NCBI GenBank assembly: GCA_937949545.1
Contig: CALEDR010000020.1
Location: forward strand, 1-63,576
DNA length: 63,576 nucleotides
From: an uncultured Phycisphaerae bacterium
GTDB lineage: Bacteria; Planctomycetota; Phycisphaerae; Sedimentisphaerales; Anaerohalosphaeraceae
Direction of reading: 5' to 3'
The notes beneath the pieces were generated by a model, which was given only the letters and a program-made list of their open reading frames with translations, was not told where the DNA came from and did no database searches. This document shows positions 1 through 8,569 of the stretch, in pieces. Each line of letters begins with the position of its first letter. Position 1 is the first letter of the stretch. A program made the translations under genes and the position numbers.

Positions 1-2149
1 GTACCAGCCAGCAGACCCCGTACCAGACATACCGAAACGCATGAAACCAGCGAACACGATACAGATAAGAAGAAAGAAGACCTGAAGGCCGCAGCACAAT
101 CAGCAGAAACACCATCAGAAGAATCTGCCGGGCCAAAAACAGCAGCCGCAAGACGCCGTTGCGGGCCGCTTCCTCAACCGCGGCGTCCTCCGTCAAATAC
201 CACACAAAAACAAGTGGAATCAGAATCCGGAAATACCAGCTGGTGTGCCGTCGAAGCGTGTTCAGGAAATCCGCCGGCAGGCGGAAATGTTCCCCCAGGC
301 CGGCCGGTCCGCTGACGCTCCGGAGCAATCGATACACAAACAGACAGACCGCCAGAGCCAGCAGCGCCGCCGAGAGGGAAGCGGCCTCCGGATACAGCGC
401 CGAACCGGCCTTCAGACGCCAGCCCAGATAAAACGGCACCAGCGGCCCGACCGATGCCGAGAAAACCGACAGCAGCAGGGCATACACAGTATAAAAAAAT
501 CGATCCGGTTCAGCCGCACGAACCTTTTCGGCCAGTTCTCCCAGCGTCTTTCTGAACCACCTTCGGCAGCGGAAAAGCCCAATCCACCAGACCGCACAAA
601 GAATATGCAGCCCCCATTCCTCCGCCGCATCCTGACGCACGGCCAGAAAAATCTGACGCCATCGGCTCCCGGACATCCATTCCCGGCCGACCCGCAGAAC
701 AGACCAGAGGTCCCGGAGACTTAACAAAGAGGTGTTCTTGACCCAAAAACTGTTCTCCTCGATAAACCGCTGATACGCCTGAACAGTGCTGACCAGGGAC
801 CGCTCCTGAATGTCCAGCTGGGCCAACGCCGCCAGATACTGCATCGTGGAAGCCGTCAGACTCTGCAGCAGCTCCCGCTGCCGGCTGAGCAGTTCGATGA
901 CCTTTGGAAGCAAAGCGGAATAGTCCTCATCGCGTTCCGACAGCCCCGCCGAGGCAAGCCGAAAGGCGGCCCGGCCCGGCACATCGGCCAAATCCGACCA
1001 CTGACGGTCGTACTTGCCCCATTCGAGCTGAACCGCAGAGCTTTCCATCATCCGGCGGCGAATCTGTCTTTGATGCTCACGCAAATCGGGCAGGTCATTC
1101 TTCTTGGTGACCAGCAGCACCCCCAGCGCACTGGTCACCTGCCCGGCCCGGGCAATCTGGGCCTGAATGTTCTCAAAATCACGGCTCACATTCCGCAGCT
1201 GTGTTTCAATCGACAGGGCATACCGGGCGGCTTCTTCCAGCTGTCGGATTCGCTCGGCCTGAAGATGCGCCAGTTCGGCGTTTTCCAGAAGAAGCGGCTG
1301 AAGCACCGGATGCGTCCCCTGCGATTGACGCACGGCCTGCTCGGCCTGGGCCTGAATCTGCCGGATCTCACGAAGACGGGCCTGCTGAAGCGCCTGCTCC
1401 CAAAACCGAACCTGACGTTCGGCTTCGGCCAGACGTCGGGACCAGACATCCCGCTCAAGCATCATCAGCGGCTCGGCAGCGGCATATGCCTTTTCCTCCT
1501 CCTCCAAAAGCTCCATCTGAAGACGAAACGTTTCAATCTGAATCTGACTCACCAACGCAGACACCTGGGCCGGCTCGGCCGCACGAAACGGCACAACAGG
1601 CGGCGGCGACTGCTGTTTGAGCTGGTCCATCTGACCGCGGGCGGTCAGGAGTTCCTGCGGAATCTGCGTCCTGCGCTGGGTGCGGCGGAGCATTTCCTGC
1701 TGAACCTGTTCGGCATTCTTGCGGGCCTCGTCCCAATCCGTACGGGCCGCCGCAAGTTTCTCCTCCAGTTCTGCAATCGAAAGCCCCTCCGCCGAAGGCA
1801 GCCCGGACGGCTGATTGAGCGCCCCCAGCGTCTGACGCGCCTTTTCCATCTCCTCCGGCAGCGACGCCTGCATCTGTCGGAAAGACTCTGTCCGACTCCG
1901 GATTTCCTTATTTTGGGCCAAAAGGACCAGCGCTTTGTCATATAGTTCGAAAATTTTTTGACGAACCTGTCCCGGAACAGATGAATCCTGCTCGACAATT
2001 TTCCGATACTGCAAAACTTTTTCTTCCGAAATCTCCAACCCGGCGGCCGAAGTCGTTAAAACCTGGCCAAAACCGCCGAAGACCCAAAACAGAAAAAAGA
2101 AAAAGACCACAGAAGTCGGCTTATAACAACAACGGCTGTCCTGATTCAT
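1..2149 (-). CDS. MscK/KefA-type large mechanosensitive channel, N-terminal part (cut by window start)
   Basis: The frame is open from the ATG at 2149 to the window edge, giving about 716 residues with no stop. The product starts with a signal-like hydrophobic segment (residues about 13-32). A long Gln/Glu/Arg-rich helical region with coiled-coil character follows to about residue 490. Then come several membrane segments, among them stretches beginning WGLHILCAVWW, FFYTVYALLL and LSAALLALAV. This order (signal, periplasmic helical domain, membrane helices) is that of the MscK/MscM branch of MscS channels, where it precedes the pore and beta domain. The pore part lies outside the window, so the assignment rests on architecture. 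The family releases solutes on hypo-osmotic shock. A likely promoter lies at 2193-2220, and the gene is divergent from obg. Confidence 0.72.
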   Translation of the reverse strand, partial: MNQDSRCCYKPTSVVFFFFLFWVFGGFGQVLTTSAAGLEISEEKVLQYRKIVEQDSSVPGQVRQKIFELYDKALVLLAQNKEIRSRTESFRQMQASLPEEMEKARQTLGALNQPSGLPSAEGLSIAELEEKLAAARTDWDEARKNAEQVQQEMLRRTQRRTQIPQELLTARGQMDQLKQQSPPPVVPFRAAEPAQVSALVSQIQIETFRLQMELLEEEEKAYAAAEPLMMLERDVWSRRLAEAERQVRFWEQALQQARLREIRQIQAQAEQAVRQSQGTHPVLQPLLLENAELAHLQAERIRQLEEAARYALSIETQLRNVSRDFENIQAQIARAGQVTSALGVLLVTKKNDLPDLREHQRQIRRRMMESSAVQLEWGKYDRQWSDLADVPGRAAFRLASAGLSERDEDYSALLPKVIELLSRQRELLQSLTASTMQYLAALAQLDIQERSLVSTVQAYQRFIEENSFWVKNTSLLSLRDLWSVLRVGREWMSGSRWRQIFLAVRQDAAEEWGLHILCAVWWIGLFRCRRWFRKTLGELAEKVRAAEPDRFFYTVYALLLSVFSASVGPLVPFYLGWRLKAGSALYPEAASLSAALLALAVCLFVYRLLRSVSGPAGLGEHFRLPADFLNTLRRHTSWYFRILIPLVFVWYLTEDAAVEEAARNGVLRLLFLARQILLMVFLLIVLRPSGLLSSYLYRVRWFHAFRYVWYGVCWLV

Positions 2150-2192
2150 ATTAATATCCCTAAAAAACGACCTTGAATTGCGCTTTTTTTGT

Positions 2193-2220
2193 ATCTTATC
2201 CCGTTAGGAAATCTTTTCAA
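2193..2220 (-). promoter_or_regulatory. Predicted promoter for the MscK-like gene
   Basis: On the minus strand a TTGAAA -35 and a TAAGAT -10 are separated by 16 bases. The expected start is about 35 bases upstream of the ATG at 2149. It lies back to back with the obg promoter. Confidence 0.5.
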
Positions 2221-2265
2221 CGGCATTTTCCTCTCCTGCTCTTTCTTGAGCCCCTGTAAGAGAGA

Positions 2266-2293
2266 TTGTGAAATTGGAAAAAGATGATATAAT
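2266..2293 (+). promoter_or_regulatory. Predicted promoter of the obg-coaX-GTPase-mutS operon
   Basis: TTGTGA and a perfect TATAAT are separated by 16 bases. The expected transcription start is about 26 bases before the obg ATG at 2326. No strong Shine-Dalgarno is visible in the short leader. Confidence 0.6.
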
Positions 2294-2325
2294 CCACCTT
2301 TTGAGAAAAAACGGATTAAGTCATT

Positions 2326-3342
2326 ATGTTTATTGATCAGGCAAAAATTATCGTCAAAGCCGGAAACGGCGGGCACGGCTGCGTCAGTTTCCGGCGGGAA
2401 AAGTTCATCCCCAAGGGCGGTCCAGACGGCGGCGATGGGGGACGCGGAGGCAGTGTGTACTTTCACGTGGACCCCTCGATGGACACTCTGCTGGATTTTT
2501 CCGGACGCCATACCTGGGAAGCCCAGAACGGCAAACCCGGCGAAGGCAAAAACAAACACGGCGCCGACGGAGAGGACCTGATTATCCCTGTTCCACCGGG
2601 AACGCTGGTTTATGACGAAGACCTGAACATCCTGCTGGCCGATTTGGACCGCGAGGGAATGCAGGTGTGCATTGCCCGCGGCGGACGCGGCGGCAAAGGC
2701 AACAAGGCCTTTGCCACGCCGGTTCGGCAGGTGCCGCGCTTCGCCCAAAAAGGCAAACCCGGCCAGATGCGCAAACTGCGGCTCGAACTGAAACTGATTG
2801 CCGATGTGGGACTGGTCGGAATGCCCAATGCCGGCAAGAGCACCCTCATCTCCCGCTGTTCGAAGGCCCGTCCCAAAATCGCTGATTATCCGTTCACAAC
2901 TCTCTCGCCCGTATTGGGGATTGTCGAGTTGTCCGATTTTCGCCGGTTTGTAATGGCCGACATCCCCGGGCTGATTGAAGGAGCCCATAAGGGAGCCGGA
3001 CTGGGACACGATTTTCTGCGGCACATTGAACGTACGCGAATCCTCGTTCATCTGCTGGATATTCTGCCGGCGGACCGCTCCGACCCCGTCGCCAATTACC
3101 ATTCCATCCGAAATGAACTGGAATTGTACAGCCGGCAGCTGCTCGAAAAATCGGAAGTGATTGTCCTGAACAAAATTGATTTGGACCCTGACGGCACGCT
3201 CGTCCGACAATACAAAGAGCGTCTGCCGAACGAAAAACCGATTCTGGCGATTTCTGCCGCCACCGGCCAGGGAATTGCCGAACTGAAAGAAACACTCTGG
3301 ACTCTGGGAAAAGGAAAACCTTATGAATCTTGTCGCGATTGA
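2326..3342 (+). CDS. obg: Obg-family ribosome-associated GTPase
   Basis: The 338-residue product has a glycine-rich Obg fold (residues 1-158, with GGDGGRGG) followed by a G domain. G1 is GMPNAGKST at 165-173, G2 is TTLSP at 191-195, G3 is DIPG at 212-215 and G4 is NKID at 282-285. Obg binds the large ribosomal subunit, acts in 50S maturation and links growth to GTP and (p)ppGpp levels. The protein stops right after the G domain and lacks the variable C-terminal OCT domain of Firmicutes Obg. It is first in a tight operon, and coaX starts 20 bases before its stop. Confidence 0.97.
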   Translation: MFIDQAKIIVKAGNGGHGCVSFRREKFIPKGGPDGGDGGRGGSVYFHVDPSMDTLLDFSGRHTWEAQNGKPGEGKNKHGADGEDLIIPVPPGTLVYDEDLNILLADLDREGMQVCIARGGRGGKGNKAFATPVRQVPRFAQKGKPGQMRKLRLELKLIADVGLVGMPNAGKSTLISRCSKARPKIADYPFTTLSPVLGIVELSDFRRFVMADIPGLIEGAHKGAGLGHDFLRHIERTRILVHLLDILPADRSDPVANYHSIRNELELYSRQLLEKSEVIVLNKIDLDPDGTLVRQYKERLPNEKPILAISAATGQGIAELKETLWTLGKGKPYESCRD

Positions 3343-4177
3343 CATTGGAAACAGCCGGGTCAAAGTCGCCCTCTACTGCGACGACGAAGAGAAATGGCTG
3401 CGGTCCATTCCGGGCGATCCGGCCCTAGAGAACACGCTTCGGCAGACGCTCCGGGATGCCTGGGAGCGCATTCCGTTTTCGAAAGCCGCCGCCGAACCGA
3501 TTCGCGACGGAGTCCTGGTGGCCAGCTCGGTCAAGCCGGTCTGGACTGATTTGCTGGAGAAGCTGGTTCGGGAGGAATTAAACGAAAAGGTGCTGCTGGT
3601 CGGTCGAGAGATTCCTTTGCCAATCGAAACCAGCGTGGACAATCCGCTGGAGGTCGGGACCGACCGGCTGATTGCCGCCGCAGCCGCCTTTGCCGTAGTG
3701 GAAGATGCGGTCGTAGTGGCGGATTTCGGCACCGCCGTAACGATTGATTTGGTGGATGAAAGCGGTGTCTTTGTCGGCGGCACCATCAGCCCGGGTTTTG
3801 AAATAGCCGCCAAGGCGCTGCAGGAAAACACCGCCAAACTGCCCCGCATCACCATGGCCAAACCCGTCAGTCCCAACGGAGCCAACACCGTGGAGGCCAT
3901 TCGCTCCGGCCTTTACTATTCGGCACTGGGACTGCTGGAGACCGTCTGCCGAAAATTTGCCGAGCAGCTGGGACGCTGGCCGCAGGTCATTCTGACCGGC
4001 GGCGGGGCCGCCCTGATTCGGGACGACTGTGAATTCGTCGATTCCTATGTGCCCGACCTGACCGTGCGGGGCATCATCATCGCCTACAAAAAATACCTCT
4101 ACGAAAAGGCGGAAATCGAACAGCTCGACCGCGAAGACAAACCCAAATGGACATCCAAGCCGCCGAAAAAAGAATAA
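3323..4177 (+). CDS. coaX: Type III pantothenate kinase
   Basis: This 284-residue ASKHA-fold kinase catalyses the first step of coenzyme A synthesis, ATP-dependent phosphorylation of pantothenate. Diagnostic motifs are the N-terminal phosphate loop AIDIGNSRVKVAL, GTDRLIAA (substrate region), ADFGTAVTIDLV and GGTISPGF. The ATG at 3323 lies inside the end of obg and is preceded by the purine-rich GGGAAAAGGAAAA. The overlap suggests translational coupling with obg, and the next gene overlaps the coaX 3' end by 31 bases. The length is slightly above the usual 250-260 residues because of a Lys-rich C-terminal tail. Confidence 0.94.
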   Translation: MNLVAIDIGNSRVKVALYCDDEEKWLRSIPGDPALENTLRQTLRDAWERIPFSKAAAEPIRDGVLVASSVKPVWTDLLEKLVREELNEKVLLVGREIPLPIETSVDNPLEVGTDRLIAAAAAFAVVEDAVVVADFGTAVTIDLVDESGVFVGGTISPGFEIAAKALQENTAKLPRITMAKPVSPNGANTVEAIRSGLYYSALGLLETVCRKFAEQLGRWPQVILTGGGAALIRDDCEFVDSYVPDLTVRGIIIAYKKYLYEKAEIEQLDREDKPKWTSKPPKKE

Positions 4178-5340
4178 CGCCGGTGTCTGGATTCAAACCG
4201 GAACAAACCTGGGCCTGCATTCGAACCGGGGCAGGGACGGCCGCCATTGGAACCATCGAGGCAGAAGGGCCGGATGCTCTGAAGGCCGTGCAGCGGATTT
4301 TCCCACCATTCCGCCAAGATGCCGAATGGAAAGTCGGGCAGATACTTCATGGACAGTTTCTCACAGACTCCCGTGTACTCGATGAGGGACTGGCGGCGAT
4401 GGAGACGGAAAACCGCTTCGCCCTGCACGCCCACGGCAATCCGCTGATTCTGCAGCAAATCTTAAAAGCCCTTCAAAGCACCGGCACACGGATTGTCTGT
4501 TTCGAACAGATGGTCCGGCGGCGATTCCAATCCGCCTGCTCCAATTCCATCGAAGCGGAAGCACGATTCGAGATGCTGCGGGCGGCTTCTTTTTTGGGGG
4601 TTCGATGCATTCACCATCAAATTACCGGCGGCCTCATCGAAGTACTCCGGCGATGGATGAACTCGACGGACATACAATCGATTCGCTCCGAAGCCGAAAC
4701 CATCCTGCAGCACAGCCGAATCGCCCGGCGAATCCTGCAGGGTGTTCGCATCGTGATTGCCGGCCCACCCAACAGCGGCAAAAGCACCCTTCTGAACCGA
4801 CTGGCCGGACAGGAGCGGGCCCTTGTCTCCGATATTCCGGGCACCACACGCGACTGGGTAACCGCCTTCGGACGCCTCGGCCCGCTCTGGGTCGAGTGGG
4901 TGGATACCGCCGGTCTGGATGAAGAACTGGCCCGGTCGGACACACTCGAACAAATCGCCCAGCAGAGAACAAGAGAACTGCTGAACCGCTGCGACTTGAT
5001 TTTATACGTTCTGGATACATCAAGGCCTTTATGGACCGGCGAGCTGCCGACAGCCGGCCCCGTTCCGATGCTCACGGTCTTAAACAAATATGACCTTTCC
5101 AAAATCTTTCCTACAAATAACCGGAATGCGGTCGCCGTCAGTGCCCTGCAGGGAACAAACATGGAAACCCTCTGCGAGCGGATTCTTCAGATTCTTCAGG
5201 TTGACTCGTTCGACCCGACCCGGCCGGCGGCCTTTACAGACCGGCAGATTCAGCTCCTGCAAAAGATTGTGTCGGCCGATGACCCGGACCGTATAAAAAC
5301 CCTCATTCAACTGTTGTTCAAGGCCCCCCAGGCTGTATAA
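4147..5340 (+). CDS. MnmE/TrmE-like GTPase lacking the C-terminal Cys motif
   Basis: The 397-residue protein has a TrmE-N-like start (GTAAIGTIEAEGPDAL, then GQILHGQF and HAHGNPLILQQIL), a helical middle and an inserted G domain. G1 is GPPNSGKS at 206-213, PGTTRD at 231-236, DTAG at 253-256 and NKYD at 313-316. MnmE works with MnmG to modify wobble uridines and uses a C-terminal CxGK cysteine. This protein ends in LLFKAPQAV where FCIGK would be expected, so the usual chemistry is probably lost. The N-terminal domain is also shorter than in MnmE (about 450 residues in total). It sits between coaX and mutS in one operon. It is best treated as a divergent MnmE-family GTPase of unknown target rather than mnmE itself. 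Confidence 0.8.
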   Translation: MDIQAAEKRITPVSGFKPEQTWACIRTGAGTAAIGTIEAEGPDALKAVQRIFPPFRQDAEWKVGQILHGQFLTDSRVLDEGLAAMETENRFALHAHGNPLILQQILKALQSTGTRIVCFEQMVRRRFQSACSNSIEAEARFEMLRAASFLGVRCIHHQITGGLIEVLRRWMNSTDIQSIRSEAETILQHSRIARRILQGVRIVIAGPPNSGKSTLLNRLAGQERALVSDIPGTTRDWVTAFGRLGPLWVEWVDTAGLDEELARSDTLEQIAQQRTRELLNRCDLILYVLDTSRPLWTGELPTAGPVPMLTVLNKYDLSKIFPTNNRNAVAVSALQGTNMETLCERILQILQVDSFDPTRPAAFTDRQIQLLQKIVSADDPDRIKTLIQLLFKAPQAV

Positions 5341-5341
5341 T
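5314..5341 (+). promoter_or_regulatory. Possible internal promoter giving leaderless mutS mRNA
   Basis: TTGTTC and a perfect TATAAT with 16-base spacing lie at the end of the GTPase gene. The -10 ends seven bases before the mutS ATG at 5349, so transcription would start at or next to the start codon. No Shine-Dalgarno is seen before mutS. Confidence 0.4.
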
Positions 5342-5348
5342 CAAAACT

Positions 5349-7970
5349 ATGAAGCCATCGGTCAACCAGGACAATCTGACGCCGGCGATGCGGCAGTTTC
5401 GCTATTTTAAGCAAAAGTATCCGGATGCCGTCCTCTTTTTCCGGATGGGAGATTTTTACGAAACGTTTTTCGAAGACGCCGCCGTCTGCTCCCGCGTGCT
5501 CGGGCTGGTGCTGACCAGCCGGGGCAAAGCCGGAGACCGGCCGATTCCTCTGGCGGGCATCCCCTACCATGCCGTGGACGGCTATCTGAAGAAAATGCTG
5601 CAGGCCGGCTATAAAGTCGCCGTCTGCGAACAGGTCGAGGACCCCAAAAAAGCCAAAGGCCTGGTCAAGCGCGACGTCGTTCGAATCGTAACACCCGGCA
5701 CCCTGACGGATGAGATTCTTCTGAATGAACGAGAAGACAATTTTTTGTGTGCCGTTCACCTCGGACGAACCGCCGACGCCCTGTCCTGGGTGGATTTGTC
5801 CACGGGGCATTTCTTCATTCAGTCGGTGCCGAATGATAAGGCCCTCGATGAAATCCTCCGCCTCAATCCGAAAGAAGTCCTGCTGGCTGAACGCAAAGGC
5901 GATCTGTTTGGAGCGGAAACCCAGACCCTGGCGGCCCAAATTCGCCAAATGACAAACGCCATCGTGACGGAGCGGCCGGGCTGGTATTTTGACCCGTACA
6001 CGGCCCGCCAGAAACTCCTGAAGCACTTCGGCGTCTCGACGCTCGAAGGGTTCGGCATTCAGGACGGAGAGGAAACGCTCTGTGCGGCCGGCGCGATTTT
6101 GGAATATCTGGAAGAAACTCAGAAGACCGCCCTGACCCACATTACCAAACTCCAAAAGGTCGAGCCCAGCCGCTTCCTGAGAATTGACCCGATTTCGCTT
6201 CGGTCTCTGGAAATCGTCCAGACGATCCGCGGAGAAAGCACACGCGGCACTCTTCTTCAGACGGTGGACAGAACCTTAACAGGCATGGGCAGCCGGCGGC
6301 TCCGTTCGATGCTCTGCATGCCGCTGTACGACCTCGAAGAAATCCGGCGAAGGCAGAATGCAGTTGAAGAATTAGTCGAACAGGAGGCGGTCTGCACCCG
6401 CATTCGGGACCTCTTAAAAGAAATCGCCGATTTGGAGCGGATTGCCGCCCGCATCAGCACAAGCCGGGCGACGCCGCGGGATTTGGTTGCCGCCGGACGA
6501 ACCCTGCGGAAAATCCCGCCGCTGCGGGAGCTTTTGGCCGGATGCTCCGCCGCCCTGCTCAACCAGCTGGCCGGGCAGTGCGACAGCATGGATGAACTGG
6601 CCGACCTGCTCGAGAAAGCCGTTGAGCCGGACCCGCCGATGCACCTGCGCGACGGCGGCGTCATTCGGACGGGCTTTGATGAACAGCTCGACCGGCTCCG
6701 CTCCCTCTCCAAAGACGGACGCAGTTTTCTGGCAGACTACCAGCAAAAGGAAATCCAGCGAACCGGCATCCCCAACCTGAAAATCGGTTTTAACAAAGTC
6801 TTCGGCTACTATATCGAAGTGACCCACTCGATGGCGGACAAGGTGCCGCCCGACTACATCCGCAAACAGACCGTCAAAAATGCAGAACGCTACATCACCG
6901 AGCCGCTCAAAGAATATGAAGAGCAGGTGCTGACCGCTTCCGAAAAAGCCCTCGAGCGAGAACAGGAGCTCTTCGAACAAATCCGCCTGCACACGGCACA
7001 GTATATCCCCCGCCTGCAGAAGCTGGCCGATGCGGTTTCGCAGATTGACTGTCTGGCCTCCTTTGCCCATCTGGCCCGGCAGAATCACTATATCCGCCCG
7101 CAGATGACCGATACGAAAGAACTGGTCATCGTCGAGGGAAAACACCCCGTTTTGGCCGACCTGATGGGCTCGGAATTTGTCCCGAACGATGTGGAATTAG
7201 GGACCGAAAGCGGTGATTTGGCGATTATCACAGGCCCCAATATGGCGGGCAAAAGCACCTACATCCGCCAGACGGCCCTGCTGGTGCTGCTGGCCCAGAC
7301 GGGCTCCTTTATTCCGGCCAAAGAGGCCCGCATCGGACTGGTGGACCGAATCTTCACGCGAGTCGGGGCTTCGGATGAACTGGCCCGCGGCCAGAGTACT
7401 TTTATGGTGGAGATGACCGAAACCGCCAATATCCTGAACAATGCCACGGAGCGGTCGCTGGTTATCCTCGATGAGGTCGGACGCGGCACAAGCACCTACG
7501 ACGGGCTGTCGCTGGCCTGGGCTATTACCGAACATCTGGCCAACCAAATCAAATGCCGCACCCTGTTTGCCACGCATTATCACGAACTGACGGAACTGGG
7601 CCGGCTGCTGGTCAATGTGAAAAATCTCAACGTAGCCGTGCGGGAATGGGAAGGTCAGGTCATCTTCCTGCACAAAATCGTGCCCGGCGGCACCGACAAA
7701 AGCTACGGCATTCACGTAGCCAAACTGGCGGGCATTCCCAAATCCATCCTTCGACGGGCCGATGAAATTCTCAAAGATCTCGAAAACACCTTCGCCAAAG
7801 AGGCCTCCAGCGAAAAACTGGCCCGTCACAAAACCGCCCAGAAGGAAGACCTCCTGTTTGTCGAAAAACACAAATCCGTCCTCGAGAAACTCCGGGAACT
7901 GGACGTCAACAACCTGACCCCCATTGAAGCCATCAATCTGCTCAACGAAATCAAAAAAGAAATTGAGTAG
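5349..7970 (+). CDS. mutS: DNA mismatch repair protein MutS
   Basis: The 873-residue MutS carries the mismatch-binding N-terminal domain (MRQFRYFKQKYPDAVLFFRMGDFYE, which contains the Phe-X-Glu reading-head region somewhat further N-terminal in form). Connector, lever and clamp regions follow, then the ABC ATPase with Walker A GPNMAGKST (about residues 628-636), the signature segment GQSTFMVEM, Walker B LVILDEVGRGTSTYDG and the HYHEL histidine loop. It recognises base mismatches and recruits MutL, which is not in this window. The length matches the MutS1 family. It is the last gene of the obg operon and may have its own promoter. Confidence 0.98.
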   Translation: MKPSVNQDNLTPAMRQFRYFKQKYPDAVLFFRMGDFYETFFEDAAVCSRVLGLVLTSRGKAGDRPIPLAGIPYHAVDGYLKKMLQAGYKVAVCEQVEDPKKAKGLVKRDVVRIVTPGTLTDEILLNEREDNFLCAVHLGRTADALSWVDLSTGHFFIQSVPNDKALDEILRLNPKEVLLAERKGDLFGAETQTLAAQIRQMTNAIVTERPGWYFDPYTARQKLLKHFGVSTLEGFGIQDGEETLCAAGAILEYLEETQKTALTHITKLQKVEPSRFLRIDPISLRSLEIVQTIRGESTRGTLLQTVDRTLTGMGSRRLRSMLCMPLYDLEEIRRRQNAVEELVEQEAVCTRIRDLLKEIADLERIAARISTSRATPRDLVAAGRTLRKIPPLRELLAGCSAALLNQLAGQCDSMDELADLLEKAVEPDPPMHLRDGGVIRTGFDEQLDRLRSLSKDGRSFLADYQQKEIQRTGIPNLKIGFNKVFGYYIEVTHSMADKVPPDYIRKQTVKNAERYITEPLKEYEEQVLTASEKALEREQELFEQIRLHTAQYIPRLQKLADAVSQIDCLASFAHLARQNHYIRPQMTDTKELVIVEGKHPVLADLMGSEFVPNDVELGTESGDLAIITGPNMAGKSTYIRQTALLVLLAQTGSFIPAKEARIGLVDRIFTRVGASDELARGQSTFMVEMTETANILNNATERSLVILDEVGRGTSTYDGLSLAWAITEHLANQIKCRTLFATHYHELTELGRLLVNVKNLNVAVREWEGQVIFLHKIVPGGTDKSYGIHVAKLAGIPKSILRRADEILKDLENTFAKEASSEKLARHKTAQKEDLLFVEKHKSVLEKLRELDVNNLTPIEAINLLNEIKKEIE

Positions 7971-7993
7971 CTGCAGGAAACCGTCAGCACTTT

Positions 7994-8548
7994 CTATTTT
8001 TTCATCTCGTTCAACTCCCGCCGCTGGCGGATGAGCCGTTCGCGGACTTCGCTTAAGAAACCGTGGTACTGCGGCCCGCGAAAGTCCGGAAAGGTAAAAT
8101 CAAAACTCCGCCAGAGCCCTTTGTGAAACATCAGAGTCACCTCGGCATACATATTCTGCCCAATGTAAATCCGATGCGAAAAATTCTTGGTCGAGGCCAG
8201 AACCAGTTTGGCCGGCTCCAGATACCCCGGGTCCAAGTTCACCGGACGCGGCCAGGGAGTCTTCAATTCCTCCGCCAGTTTTTTTTCCAGCTCATTCGTC
8301 TGGTGTTTGATTTCCGCCAGCCGACCTGGTTCAATCAATTGTTCAAAGGCCAGAAAATTGCGGAGAATCGACGGCCCGGTCTGCTCCCGGTAGTAATCCG
8401 TCTGGGTAAAGGGCCAGACCTCGCTGACACAGTCCGCCCGCCCGTACTGCCGCTGCAGGGCTTCCTGAGCCGCCTGAAGACAGCGCAAATCCGACGCAAG
8501 AATCCCGCAAATCAGTTTGACCGGTTGGGGTGATTCCGCTGTTCCCAT
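7994..8548 (-). CDS. DUF4416 family protein
   Basis: This 184-residue soluble protein resembles the DUF4416 family, which is common in Planctomycetes, delta-proteobacteria and Aquificae. Typical features are the start PVKLICGILASD, SEVWPFTQTDYYREQTG, NLDPGYLEPAKLVLASTKNFSHRIYIGQ and YAEVTLMFHKG. No catalytic motif is recognised and the function is unknown. It lies 21 bases downstream of proS, so it is probably the last gene of the apt-aroB-proS operon. It converges on mutS. Confidence 0.8.
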   Translation of the reverse strand: MGTAESPQPVKLICGILASDLRCLQAAQEALQRQYGRADCVSEVWPFTQTDYYREQTGPSILRNFLAFEQLIEPGRLAEIKHQTNELEKKLAEELKTPWPRPVNLDPGYLEPAKLVLASTKNFSHRIYIGQNMYAEVTLMFHKGLWRSFDFTFPDFRGPQYHGFLSEVRERLIRQRRELNEMKK

Positions 8549-8569
8549 CTTTCTTGCAAAAAATGTCGG

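Noticed and set aside
1070-1945. 291-residue plus-strand frame rich in Leu, Arg and His
   Set aside because: It is antisense to the MscK-like coiled-coil region and has no recognisable domain.
7971-7993. Terminator between mutS and the DUF4416 gene
   Set aside because: The gap is only 23 bases and there is no stem with a T run.
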